Positions 12,600 through 46,600 of a stretch of DNA of 64,000 nucleotides are shown here, in pieces (position 1 is the stretch's first letter; every line of letters begins with the position of its first letter). Below the pieces are notes generated by a model that worked only from the letters and a program-made list of their open reading frames with translations, did no database searches and was not told the DNA's origin. The stretch is from Hirudo medicinalis (lineage: Eukaryota; Annelida; Clitellata; Hirudinida; Hirudinidae). The stretch is from positions 167,730 through 231,729 of the forward strand of contig MPNW01000141.1 of the NCBI GenBank assembly GCA_011800805.1, in the 5' to 3' direction. The translations under genes were made by a program, and so were the position numbers.

Positions 12600-13130
12600 A
12601 TGTTATATCAATGCATCTTGACGCCGTTGATCCCACCAATTGTTCCAGGTATTCTTTTCGCAAGATTTTCCAAGCCTCAATTGTCGCCTCTTTCGACTCT
12701 TTAACAGTTAAATATTGTTTTCCATTGTAGTGTATGTCTTATCAGAGTCCCGCAAACCATCTATATATCTATCTGTAGGATGTAGGGTTTAAGTCCGCAG
12801 AATATGCAGCTTATTCCATGATACCCAGGAAGAAAAATGCCATGATGGAAATCAAAGTCATTTTCATGGTGAATCCTAGCAAAGGGAGTGAGAATACCGA
12901 AAATGGTCTTGTTATAGTCTTTGGAAGCTTGTTTTCCTCTCAGAAAAGCTAATTTTGTCTGCGTTATTGTTACGCATGCTGATAATCCTCTCCATATAAT
13001 CACGGAACCTCACCGAATTTTCTACTGCAATAAACCTCTTACTCCTCTTACTCTCTAAATCGTGCCAGTATGCCAGTAATAGTGGCATCATCAGGATTAT
13101 AGATGTTAAACTTTGTTTCATCTAGAATAA
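12600..13130 (-). mobile_element. Degenerate Tc1/mariner-type transposase
   Basis: Reading the minus strand, 13003-12761 gives MIIWRGLSACVTITQTKLAF followed by a segment ending ILTPFA. This corresponds to the transposase core block with its V-M-V-W-G-x-I-S-A and L-L-P-F-A motifs. Downstream, around 12690-12600, a frame reads EAWKILRKEYLEQLV and resembles the C-terminal W-x-x-I-x-x-x-x-L-x-x-L-V segment. Upstream pieces near 13121-12912 continue the same protein with shifts. Several frameshifts and missing catalytic residues mark it as dead. Terminal inverted repeats were not located. Confidence 0.55.
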
Positions 13131-14489
13131 TTACTGACTTCCGTAAAGTCCCCATAATCAACCATATGTTTTGCCCATTCTAGCTGTCTATCCTCTTTGT
13201 TGAGGTATGGGAGTTTTTAACGGCATTGATTGTTTTCAATTCGCCGATTGTTTGATGCTCATTATGCAAATACGTGAAACCGCTCTTAAAGTTTAGCTAG
13301 ATCATCCATCGAAGGATATTGGTTTAGAATTTAATTTTGGACAAAAGGAGACTGCCGTTCCTAAGTGAACAGATTATCATAACGTAACACTCCTTTATAG
13401 TGGTTAAGAAGACCGAGGTCTATATAATAACCACTCTCCATGCAAATTGAATGCAAACTGAGCGGATAGGTCTGGCTCCGTGACGGTTAGGAAATATTAG
13501 TTAATTACTAGAATTTAATTTTAGCGCAACCATAAAATAACGCCAAAATATTTGGATTGAACGATTTGAACGGCAAAATGTTATCTCTGCAATTTGATAA
13601 ACTTGAATCGATAGGTAATTAATAAATAGTAAAGAGATTTATAAATTGAAAATCACAGATAATTTTTAAGTTCTACTTAAAACGCTTTTGATAAAATGAG
13701 TATTTTTAAATTCTGCGTATTTCTATTTGATGATCTTGTGCGTATATAACAAAAGTAGTAGATATTGTTTGTTAATGTTTGGAATTCACAGTTCATTATT
13801 TAATCATTAAATCAGCATATTATTTCTAAAACATAAACATTAATTTATTTCTAATAATTTTAATTATTAGATTAACAAGTGATAATAACAAGTGACTTAT
13901 AATGAAAGTTAAAATGGCTTCCAAATGATGGCGATAGTATTCATGTAAAAACAAAAATCTTACTATTCCATCCAGGAGATTATTAAGTGAAGCCATTCTT
14001 TGATAACGAAGATCTTTGGAGAATTCTTAATTTCAATCAAATTATCTTCAAATTATCCACTCATAGATTGAAAATTGCTTACCGTAATTTGTTTTTGTAT
14101 TATAATTTTGACCAATATCCATAGTGTAATAGTAATAATAGTTAATTTTTATATTTGTAAAAAATAGCAATCGTTGCGATATCACAATCACACGTTACAC
14201 GTGATATCATTTGTTACTAATTTTATTACAAATACAAATAACTATAGATAATATAATATACATACATTTTCATGACAAATTATTTCCCATCAACGACAGT
14301 GTGGGACTGCCTATACAAATAATATACAATGCCTACACAATAAACACTTAATGTGATCAGACAGTTCAGTTAATTTCTGTAATTTAAGGGTTACATCGTA
14401 ACATGGACACATGGACACTAACATGGATTTAACATTGAATATTAGGCATTTCTTAAATTGAATTTAACCAAAATAAACTTTAATTTCAG
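13131..14489. other. Sequence upstream of first recognised glutamate-receptor exon
   Basis: Very AT-rich and probably intronic, because the receptor's signal-peptide exon must lie upstream of 14490. I could not find that exon here or further left. Confidence 0.35.
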
Positions 14490-35336
<20,847 letters not shown>

Positions 35337-36280
35337 ATGGAGAGTACCCCCATCCATCGGCAGGATATTACGTCGTATGAATACATGAGCTTGAGACTGA
35401 CATGCGAATGTGATGCGATAAATCTCTCATTCTATGCCTTTCACCTTCCAATTTTCTGGATCTACTCAACCTCTTTTGTTTGTCGTTTGTTGCTGGAGAG
35501 AATCAAGGCAATATCCGCTGCAGTTATGGTGGCGTGCATTTACTGTTCGCTGACGAAACTCGTGACATGGCCACTTCAATAAATAATATTTACAAAGAAA
35601 TTACAAATATTTTTTATGGACAAATAGTTTTGTATTATATTGAATAATTCCGAAGTAATGATGGCGAGAGATCCGGGAACCCGTCCTATCGAAGTGTTAT
35701 CAGTCATCGAAGCACAATTTGAATTGTCCGTGGAAAACAATGGACCGTGGAACGAGACGGACGTTAGCCTTCAATTCAGTTGTAGCTTTGATCCTGGTAC
35801 TTATGTTGCTCTTTTGTAGTTTTCTCTTGTCGCTAATTATTTGTCAATGTCATTAAGGCTAAGCACGCAAACTGGAACCTTACTCACGTCAGGAGACGAG
35901 TCGTGTCTTATTGGATAAACTCGTTCATTTCTTCGACTGAAAACTGCTGCTTGAATTTAATAGCGCGATGTTCTCTCTCATTTGTAAACTGCCATCTTTT
36001 TCTGAATGAATTAACAAAAGTTAAAGTTTATAATCTAGGTTGTAGATATTCGATATGTAATAAAAGGAGTCGTTCACATGTTTTACGAGGAGGGTAGATT
36101 GTCTAAAATAGCGTAAATTAAATTTTTATGTAACAATTGTAGTTGCTTATCAATTAAATAAATTTTCATTATCGAAACTAATATAATTTCATTACTTTTA
36201 ATCCACAATTGACAAATTCGCCTCCATAGCAACCAGATGTTCTAGAAGTAAGGCGGTTTTAATCATTTGTGGGAAAGGGG
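35337..36280. other. Receptor 3' UTR and spacer to CFAP70
   Basis: AATAAA at 35578-35583 probably ends the glutamate-receptor transcript. The rest is spacer up to the CFAP70 start. A 53-codon ORF at 35659 has no support. Confidence 0.5.
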
Positions 36281-39200
36281 ATGGACGAGAATAATTCGAA
36301 AATAGTAGTTAACGTTCATCAAATACGAGACTTGGTAAGTTAATGTCAATGATAATGATTCCGAATTTGGTTATAGTGGTATGTTCAAACGGAAATTCAA
36401 GACCGCTTAATAATTATCAAGAATAGCTTCGTGCTTGCATGTACTGTTTTTCACCAGGATTATGACGGTGATTTGACATTAAAGTTGGAATTGGGAGATA
36501 AAGTTTTAGGAGAATCTGATAAAATTACAAACGCTCCCAGCTCGTTTGTAGTTGTTGAATTTTCCGCTACTCACGTTGTTGACCAGAACGATTATAGTTC
36601 ACTCGATGAAGTGGTGTCAAAGCCTTTGATTTGTGAGATTTTTATCATTCATTAAGAACAATTAAAAGGTTGTAAGAGATAAAGATACTAATAGATTACA
36701 AAATGATCAGGTTCAATAATTGGACTGTCATTAAAAGATAACAAGGATGATAAAGAAAAGTCCACTGTTATAGCTCAGTGTTCTTTGGAATTGCAACAAT
36801 TTGTCTTAGGTTAGATTTATAAATTGGAATTGATTGTAAACAATGTTACAGAGTAAATATCAACAAATGCAGGAGAAACTTTTTTTCGTTCATGTTTTCA
36901 ACTTCAGCCATTCCCAGGATCTTCTTTTGAACAGAGCCCAAACTCACTAAAGGTGTTATCTAAGAAAATCTGTTAAAAATTCGATCTTGCCAATAATTGT
37001 TTCAGTTGTTGAAATTTCTGTCTGCTGTAAATTGACTTACTAATGTATTGTAAAGGCAGAAATAGAGCTCTCAATATGTTGCAATGGGTCATTGGTCAAT
37101 GAGGAAGACTTGAAAAATGGGAACCTCCTGACTTTCACAGTTGAATCATTGATGTCTCCCCCTGAATCCTGGGAAACTCTTGGACAAAACTTCAACTACA
37201 TTGCTGCTTGTTGCATTCCTCAGACCTGCATGGTTTATACTTTGGTCTCTTAGAATAATTCAACATGATCGTAGGTGAATTAAATTAGAGAGTAATAAAT
37301 TTTATCTTGGAATGAAATCAAATTCTAACATTTAGATTGACAAATACTAATAATCAAGTCAGGATAATATAGCATCTCTCCAAAACAGGATGATGTGTTA
37401 GGAGTGTTTTCCTCAGGAAAATATCTGAAGCCACTCGAAAACAAGGAAGTCCATGATGACAGGAAAAAATGGTCACTTCCAGGTTCAGCTGTTGGAGATG
37501 CTGCTTATTTGAGCCACAGGTTGGTGAACGTTTCATAATTTGCTGTGATGTTGAAGATGACATTTGTTCACTCAGTTTGAGTTAATGTTTTATTGACATC
37601 AAACAATATTAAATGCATTTATCCATTTAGTAAATCTCAGTCAAAGGAAATTGTAAGAATGATAAATTTAATGATGGATAATTGAAGGATGATATAGGAA
37701 ATAAATTCTCCATGCAGGAAGATAGGAACTGAGAAATACAGCGATGAGTCGGGAGATTTGAGGACGTGTGAGGATTTTGCATTTAGAAAGAATTCATACA
37801 AATGCAAACCTCGCGTGCAATGGAATCAAGAAAGGAAGATTTATTTGGGGAAGGAAGCTGTTGAGAAGTAAGAGGCTTTTTTCTTTATTTTATCAAATCA
37901 TTTGAATAATTATCATATTTGATTAATATTTGATTTGGTAAAATTGTATCAAGTCAGTAAACATTTTTGTGATAAGATGAGAAAATGAGCATTGCAATAA
38001 TTACTATAAACAACATAATTCCAAAAAAATTCCAATGCACAGAATGAAGTGTAAAATCCTGCAATCGAGGTATCTTCCACTAGAGATATACAGGATTTCC
38101 ACAGGGGATAAAGGCTCTGAGAAGGTATCAAAAAGTACTTCGTAACCTTGAAACAATTACGAACTAACATGAAAATGTATTCCGAAGACATCCGACGAAA
38201 TGCCGATCAGTTTTCACGGAGTTGCGTACGTCGACGTGACGCCCCTCATTCACCCTGGAGGTAAAAGTGGTTCTAATGTGTGCAATTGCAGTGATTAACA
38301 CGAGTTCAAAATAATGAGATCTTCATTTAAGTTATAAAATTAATTTTTAACTAGTTGCACCATTTTAAAGTGTTCACCTCTTTATATTGTCACATTATTC
38401 AGGGTCTAGGATTAGAGGAGCCTACAAAGTTGTGGGATTTGATGAAGAAGAACTGAAGGCAAAGGTCAAAGGAATGTCATTTGAAACATCATCTATTAAT
38501 CAGTATTTATGTATGTCTATTGAAATATATTAAATTTTTCATTGACATTGCAGGCAAAACAACAAAAGAGCATTGCTGAGGATGCAAAAAAGTTAATTAT
38601 TGACCAAGTAAATGTAACTTCCTCTCCTGTAAGCTCCAAGAAAGAAGATGCTAAAGAGAAAAAGGTTCTGCTGATTCAAGGAATTATTTTTGAATACAGT
38701 CATTGCTTTTGGCTCTTGATTCTTGATTGTTACTAATTCTAGCCATTCTTGTTATTGTAGGCTCCAAATAAAAATGCCAGCAACAAAAATAAAGAAATAA
38801 AAAAAGGGGTATTTTAAGCACTCATGCTGAATTTTTATGTTCTCTTGGAACTTTGTGCCTTAGGAGGGCTATTTAATATTTCTTGTTAATGTTTTGCCTG
38901 GCAGGCATATTTCAAGTTAATTTGTAATTAATATTACATTGTTCTTTCTTAACCTTTTAGGTGTTCTTTTGATTCTGATGCATTGATTTAATGTTAGATA
39001 AATACAAACAAGCCAAATACATCTTTAAAGAGATTAACTTTATATTATAAAGTAAAATAGATACCATCCATAATATAGAACAGAAAATACGTGCATATGT
39101 CTGTCGCAAGAACTCTCGAACGCTGAACAGTAGCGACTTGAAATTGTCATTCTTTATGCCATTCGTAGGTCAACTGTGCTATTTTCGACTCAAGTTTTCC

Positions 39201-42200
39201 AACTTTCACCTTTTCCTTTATCGCGTACGAATTTTAAACTCGAGAGCTACTGAAAGCAAGTAGCATTGTGCTCCTGCATGGTCTAATGTTCAAGACTTTG
39301 CCTCTCACTATTGGAGTGAGTGTTTGAATCCCGTTGCGGGAGCACCGACCTAATCATCCAGTTCTTTGAGGTCGAGTAGCTGGCTGAATTGAGATATGTA
39401 GTTTGACTGGCAAAGTCAGTTTAAAAAAGCTGGTAAATAAATAAAACTGACAATTTCACAGATATTTTTAAACTCTCCACTTGTGCATATTTTAAAGCAT
39501 ACTCCAAAAGTGGAAGAGGTTCATGAAGATGAGAGTGAAGACAAGAAGAAAGTGGAGGGAGAAGAGTATAGCAAGGCAGCATCTTACATGATGCTTGAAA
39601 TCTGTCTTGATCACCCTTTCTATCCAAAAAAGACTTCAGATGAATCATCTCTGAAGTTTGTCTATTTTGAATTTTTGTTACTCTTAATTCATATGTAAAT
39701 ATTTGGAATGTAAAAATTGCACTAAATTCTTTACACTTTAGCTGTAAATATTGCATGTAAAACAGGACATTTGTAAGTGGCTTGTGATGCATTTATTTTT
39801 GGTTTTCATTCAATTTTAATTTATTTACTGATTGCTGATGATGTTATCATGATGTTTTATGCTAGGGTTTCAAACATCATTCCTCCAAGACCAATTTATC
39901 CAAAAAAGACTAACACTTCAGAGAAGGTAGTTTGTAATTATTGTGGTAATAATCTCAATTTATGGCATGTTGACTTTAATTAATCTCTTAAGAATTCATC
40001 AAGTGATTTCATGATTTTCAGGCATTAACCGATTATCGAAGCAAAATCATTTCAATCGCCAAACTTCTTCTGGATGAGTTTGAGTGAGTCTGATATGTCA
40101 ATAACATCTGCTTGTGCCACTGTTGAGTTTTATGAAAGCCTTTCAACAGGTTTCAGATTAAAGTTTTTGTGCACTGAATAAAAGGAATTAATTACTAATC
40201 TTAAACTGGAATGACTTAATTATTTAGCACTGTAGTTGTAACAATGTTCTGCTGGCTGCATAGTCAAGGTGCACTAGTCAGCAGCCATTCTGATTTCTGA
40301 TTTTATTCTTATTTGCATTTGGAAATTGTATTTGTTTAATTTCAGAAAATTCTTTAACACTGAAAATGAAAATGAGGACTCAACAGAATCAAATGATCAG
40401 AATTTTGAAGAGAGGCAAGTTTTAAGTTCAGTTTGAGCTTGTTTCTGCACTAAAAACTTTATTGAAACAATGATTGCAAATGGCTCATATTTTATGAATA
40501 TTTCTCTGGCTAACAGAAGACAGAAACTTCTATACCATTTGAACTCCAGTGGTAAGTACCTGGCATTCAAAGAACAGATACGGCATGCTGTGGTTAAAAT
40601 TGTGAGGGATAGTTCTGCAGGACCACTGTCTTTGAGTGCAGTGAAGAATTTCAGGTTTAGAAATTTACCTGTTAAATTTTTGACATCAAATACTTATCAG
40701 TAAATGTTTATGGGGAATTATTTTAATTACATAGTGCTTCCTGAGTGAACTGTACACCTTATTGGTGGATGAGATGCATTCTTCCTTGCTCAAATTCATA
40801 GCAGCAGAAGAAAAACCTGATCCTATCCATGTCACCCTCACTGATGAACAGTTGAAACACTTTGCACAGGAAGCAGATTTTGTCCACAAACATTGTTTGG
40901 CAGAGAAGTATTATTTTGAGGTAAATAAAATTTGTAATCATTAATTTTAAATATGACATTTAAGTCTCAAATTGCCAAAAATCTAGCTTGTTCTTTATTT
41001 CTTCATTAAGCTAACATTAAGCTGCTATAGGAGAAAGTCATTTGTATGCTTTTTGCAGAGAATATCTCGAGACAGAAGAAATCCTGACTACTGGTTTGAT
41101 GCTGGTTGTCATTACATGCTGATTGAAGATTTCAATCGGGTTACAAATACTGCTTTTTAATTAATGGTGCCATTCCACCACAAACCTTCAAGAGAGAGTT
41201 GCTCAATTTATTCACATATTATTGACTTATTTCACACAGGCAGGAGAATGTTTCAAGGAGTGTGTGGCAGTGGATTGCAAGCACTTGAATGGGTTGGAAG
41301 CTTCAAGTGACTATTATTAAATAACTAATGCTTCAGTACAATGCATTTCTCTTCAGTCTGATCATGAGTGGGGTTTGCCACACCTACAGAGATTGTACAG
41401 GGGTGGCAGAATGTCTTTTTGAGGCTGCTACAGTAAATGATCCTTCAAACATTGCAGCATGGGTCATGCTTGGTGCGAGATTTGCATTTTACAATTGTGC
41501 AAATTAAATCAAATTATAATCTTGACATGTGACACATACCCGATTGAATTAATAATCTATTTATTGTGATACATTATGTCTTTTTCATTGTATCAAAAAC
41601 AATATTATATTACTAATAACAAGAAAATAACCTGCTTAATATACTTTTATTAGTTTCATGTTCATTTCTGAAGCTACCGTTCACTACAGGTTTATTTTAT
41701 GATCACATTGGGAATGTCATCATGTTTGAAAAGGCAATTTCTGAGGCATGTCATCTGGCATTTAAGAGGCCAGAATATGTTATCCCATGCCCTGAGGAAA
41801 AGATTGAGCAGGAAGTGGAGGTCGTTGCCAAGAGTTCTCCTGAAACTTCCCAACTAAGGAGTTCATCAAGGTCAAAGTCAAAAAAGGCCCCCAAAAAAGG
41901 CATTGAACCTTTGGAATTTCACCCAGTTTCATATTGTTGTTATAGCAACTAGAAATTACATTAAGTTCTACTTCAATTTAAATGTTTATTGTATTTGTTC
42001 TGATCGTGATAACGGATATATATATATATATATATCATGATTTATTTAACATTTCCTCACCCGTGCTACACAAAAGTGAGTAAAACAGTATGTTTTATTC
42101 AGTATAAAACAGTATGTGTCTATTGGACAACTGCAACTACAATAGAAATAAATAATAGCTACAATTGCTTTGCTGATAAACTCAATTGTTGAATTATACC

Positions 42201-43461
42201 AGAAATGGTGCAGGTAGTAACTGAATCTGTTGAGCCTCTTCCTGACCCTGAAACACCTGTGATGCTCAAAGACTCAGTTTACGTGGACGCACTTGCATTC
42301 CTCACCAGCGCCAATGAAATCATTGTTAGATATGTTTTCAATAGAAGTGTCGTTATCGTAATTTCATAGAACTTTGGAATGAATAATTAAATTATTTGAT
42401 TATTCATAAAAAGCCATTTACTTGTTGTTTTACTATAATTATTTCAAACTGAAATTGAAATGTAAGCACTTGGAGTGAGACACTGTTACTTAGCAACATT
42501 TCATTTAGTGTAATTGCTTTCACAATCAGTTCAGAGAGAAGGCACTGGCCCGACATGCTGTCGACTGCTATGGAGGCTTCAACTTCAGCTATTACTTGGA
42601 GATGTCTCAGCTCTACATCATCAAAAAACTCTACTGTGAAGCTGAAGAATTCATCAACATTGCCATCAATATGTGCATGCAGGTCACATCACATGATATT
42701 TAGAAATTGGTTTTAACAAAATGAACAAAGGAGAAAAATGCAGGGGATGAAACTGTTACATTGCCAGGTTCCAAAAGCTTGGACAACACTGGGCCACTTG
42801 AGATACCTGATGAATGATTACGAGAATGCTGCATGCTGTTTCGAAAGGAGAATTTCATATGGCTCAGAAGATACAGATCTGCACTATGTTTACCTGAGAC
42901 TAGGAGCTGCCCTTATTTACATGTCAAAAGTTTGTTACATCATTGCACATATTCAAACATCACGTCATTATTGACATAACTTGTATGACATAAATAATTT
43001 CTCAGTTCCAAGAGTCAAAACAAATCTATCTAACAGCTTGTAAGAAGAATCCTACATGCTTAACATGGCTTGGGGCAGGCATAGCCTGTTACAGGGTGAG
43101 AAGATTGGTTTTTTTTTTTTAAGATGATCTTGACATTCTCTGCAAACATTACTTCTCTCCTGCAGTTGAGCCAAATAAAGGAAGCAGAGGAAGCTCTGAT
43201 AGAAGCAAACTTTCTGAATAATGAGGATCCTGAAGTTTGGGCATACTTGTGCATGGTCAGCATGCAGAAATGTCGTCATTTTGAAGCAAAGCAAGCCTAC
43301 AAATATGCCCTTCGCGTATGTCTGCCTAAGATTAATTAAGTCGCACTTGGTTCATGGATCTTTTGATTAAAAGCATTCTGTTTCAGTCGGGTTTGTGCAA
43401 TGCGTTGCTATGCAGTGAGATCATGCAGCTTCAACAAGCAACAGGAATTTGTCTTGAATGA
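36281..43461 (+). CDS. CFAP70: Cilia- and flagella-associated protein 70 (TTC18), complete
   Basis: Axonemal protein linked to outer dynein arm function in motile cilia. There are 28 exons: 36281-36334, 36458-36632, 36711-36809, 36873-36952, 37056-37232, 37389-37519, 37718-37867, 38043-38124, 38188-38260, 38403-38464, 38554-38664, 38761-38808, 39498-39655, 39866-39926, 40022-40083, 40346-40414, 40517-40670, 40735-40920, 41059-41139, 41240-41292, 41357-41472, 41690-41925, 42214-42324, 42530-42682, 42744-42929, 43006-43095, 43166-43315, 43387-43461. They give about 1,060 residues (human about 1,120). The N-terminal C2-like region has VLGESDKIT; the middle has [15 protein letters not shown] and IIPPRP; the C-terminal half is TPR repeats ([31 protein letters not shown]). 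The intron after 40414 starts with GC. The 40670 donor is uncertain. A lysine-rich acidic linker (38554-39560) is poorly conserved. Confidence 0.94.
39270..39346 (+). repeat. tRNA-like SINE head, copy 2
   Basis: gctcctgcatggtctaatg ... gtttgaatcccgttgcgggagcacc. The two ends, gctcctg and cgggagc, can pair as a seven-base acceptor stem. The A-box and B-box-like motifs are present, and the CTC anticodon position fits tRNA-Glu. D and anticodon arms are imperfect. It lies in a CFAP70 intron and shares its head with 32024, so a tRNA-derived SINE is likelier than a tRNA gene. Confidence 0.6.
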
Positions 43462-43586
43462 AAGAGTTACCTTGAAATGGGAATACAAGCAGACAATATC
43501 AGATTCGAAGATTATGACTTTATGTGGTTACTCAGTTCCATCATACTTAAGGATTGAAAAACTCAAAATGTTTGTGCACAAAAATT

Positions 43587-43599
43587 TTTATTTAATAAA
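43587..43599. terminator. Back-to-back poly(A) signals for convergent CFAP70 and DDX24
   Basis: AATAAA on the plus strand (43594-43599) and AATAAA on the minus strand (43592-43587) lie one base apart. The first is 133 bp past the CFAP70 stop. The second is 25 bp past the proposed DDX24 stop. The two transcripts would overlap at their 3' ends. Confidence 0.6.
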
Positions 43600-43616
43600 G
43601 ACAATTTCATCAATTT

Positions 43617-46600
43617 TTAGGGCTTTTGGTTTGTTTTCTTGTTCTTTTTCTTCCTGCAATTTTATAACATATCCAATCAGTAAATGAGCAACAACAACAG
43701 CTGTAAGAGCATAAACTGTACGCATTTGTCTCGCGATCGAAAGATTTTTGAATTTATTTGTAGCAACTTAGAGCCTAAAGAGCATTTGAACTCACCTTTT
43801 TGACTTGCTTTCAATGCCTAGCAGTTGATTCAACTCCATCTGGAGACCTTCCATCTTCCGTTTCCAGATGTTGTGCTCCATTTCTTTTGTGTGTTCACCA
43901 TCACTGAAAGCATTGCATTGAAATACAATCACTTGAATGGAACCTCCTATTGTGAACTTTTAACACTGACCTTTTGTCTCATCATCATCAAATATCATGT
44001 CAGCCTCCTCAGCCAATCGATTCAGCCAATTTTTCTGGTTTTTCTGCTTTCTATCTCTGAATGTTTTAATCATGGAAGGTCGTAAAAAATATATCAGAAA
44101 CCAAAATGAAATAAATAATTGTTCCCTTGGTAATATGTTGAGTTAACGCACCTATGTCTTTCCTTTTCAATGGTTTGAGCCAACTTCACCACCTGCACCA
44201 TTGGTTGGTATTCTGATCTGTCCACATCAAGCTTGGACAAATCTTTACCTGAAGTAATTTTTGTAATAAAGTAATTTTTTAAGAAACTTTATGACTACTT
44301 CATCTACTAAATCAGTGCATATAATTTAAAAATCAATCAAATTTAAAAGTTTATTTATAAATGTTTGTTTAATATAATCATGAAATTTGATTTGAAATCG
44401 TAAGTTTGAGAATGCTTTTGCAAAACCAGATTGGATTTTATGTTTTTTTAACAGTATAAAATAAAATAATGAACAACCTCTCTTGAGGTTGGCCATAATT
44501 CTCTGGAAAATGTTTTCCTCCTGTGGTGAAATGAAGATCACACTCAAACCATCCTTGTTTGATCTTGCAGTTCTTCCTGACCTATGCACATAGTTCTGTA
44601 AGTACAAAATTTGCATGAGAATTTGCATCATACTGAATCATCAGAATGGGTCAAGAATCAAACTTCTGCCGTCATGGGGACATGATAGTGGACGACATAT
44701 TGAACATCTGGAATGTCGAGGCCTCTTGCAGCAACATCAGTAGCAATCAACAACCCATTCTCAAGTTCTGTTTGGCACAAAATTTCATCATCAAATAACA
44801 TTCACATCTACATTTAACCTTGCCACAGTTGTTTTATCAGCACATTTTACTTGACAAATTAATTAATCCAGATCTGTTATGTGAACAAACATGTCAATAT
44901 CATGTGACCAACCTTTGAATCTTTCCACATTTTTGAGTCTCAGCTTCTGGTCCATGTCTGCACAAAGACGAATTGGTGAGAAGTGTAGAACAGTCATAAG
45001 AGAGTTGATCTTTTTAATGATCTCTTTGCTGTTAGCAAAGATGATTGTTCTTCCTGGGTGAGTCTTGAGGAAATAATACAGATATATGTCCTTCTCATCA
45101 GCTTGACAATTCATTCTCTGTTCAACCAACTGCTGGGCCATCATATTCCTGCCCTTTGTCAGATCAAATATTTTTGGCTTGTTCGACATGCGAAGCTTAG
45201 TTTTAAGAGAATCTGGAAAAATGAAAGTGGCCCAATTAATGAGATATCTATTATTATTATTATTATTATTATTAATTTATTATTAATTAATTAATGATAG
45301 TTTGTAAATAATCATGTTTTAAAATTCAAATCAGTTTGAAATTTGAGTGACAATCAAATAATGATGCTTCATCATAAAAACCAACTCAGTTTTTCTTCAA
45401 CTGTCAAGTCCTTCATCCTCTTCTTTTTCTTTAAATCCATTCTCTTTGGTTTGGAATGGACGAAAGTTAGAGTGGCTGAGAAGACAAACACCTGCTTCTT
45501 TTGATGGCTGGAGATAAAATTCAATGAAATTTAAAGTAATGTTCATAATCATCATAATTCCATATACTCACCACTTTTGATGTATGTGGTTTAGAATCTG
45601 CTCAAGTTCTACAAAGTGATTTTGCTCCATCATCCTGTCCACCTCATCAATCACTAGGAATTTCAGCCCCTCCATTCTAAAAACATGAGGCTCTCTCTGG
45701 AAATAAATGCAGAATATTTGATTTATTTGGCACTATTAATATTATTGTTATTCAATTGCTATGTATTCAGTATTCACATAAAGTAATATTTGAGAACTCA
45801 CATCTTGAATAAGCTGCCAGAGCCTTCCAGGTGTGGCTATGACAATTTCAGGTTGTTCGCTCAACTTTCGCATTTGCTTCACAGCTGCTAAGCCTCCCAC
45901 AAGGACAACACACTGTATGAAAGTAATTATTAATTAGCAAATATCTCACCATTACTGGTCATGTTAAGATTTTCAAAAACTTATTAATTTTCTTTTATTT
46001 TGATTATACCAATAAGAAGGATGCAATTGCAGGAAAATGGAAAAAAATTACTCAAGTGAATAAACAGTATATGTTGATTTGGAGTCCCTAATGCTAAACT
46101 ATCATACATACACTTGCAATTTGCAGTTAAGACCTTTATAATAAATACATAATTCTATTTGTAATCCATTAAGTGATCACAACTTTTGATGATCATTTAA
46201 AGATAAATAAGACTCACCTTTACGTTGGTGTACTTGGTTATGGCCTCAATATGCTCCTTGATCTGCAAGGCAAGTTCTCTTGTTGGAGTGAGTATGAGAG
46301 CCTTCAGGCTTTTTCTTTTCATAGGCTCAACTTGTTTGCTCTCATCAATAGCTATATCACCACCAACATCATTTTCTTCATCTTCTACATGATCATCATC
46401 ATCATCATTATTATCCCCTTTGTCATCTTCTATATTGTCATCATCACCCTCCTCTTCATTTATATCATCATCTTTCACATCTTCATCAACCTCCATAGCT
46501 TCAACTTGTTGCTCATAGTCATGTTCCATTTGAAGCATGCGGGCTACAATTGGAATGGCAAATGCGAGGGTCTTTCCACTGCCCTGAAAATAATTGTAAC

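Noticed and set aside
35659..35820. 53-codon ORF after the glutamate-receptor gene
   Set aside because: Too short, no splice support; lies in the likely spacer.
43400..43687. 95-codon plus ORF after CFAP70
   Set aside because: A frame-shifted reading of the last CFAP70 exon and its 3' UTR.
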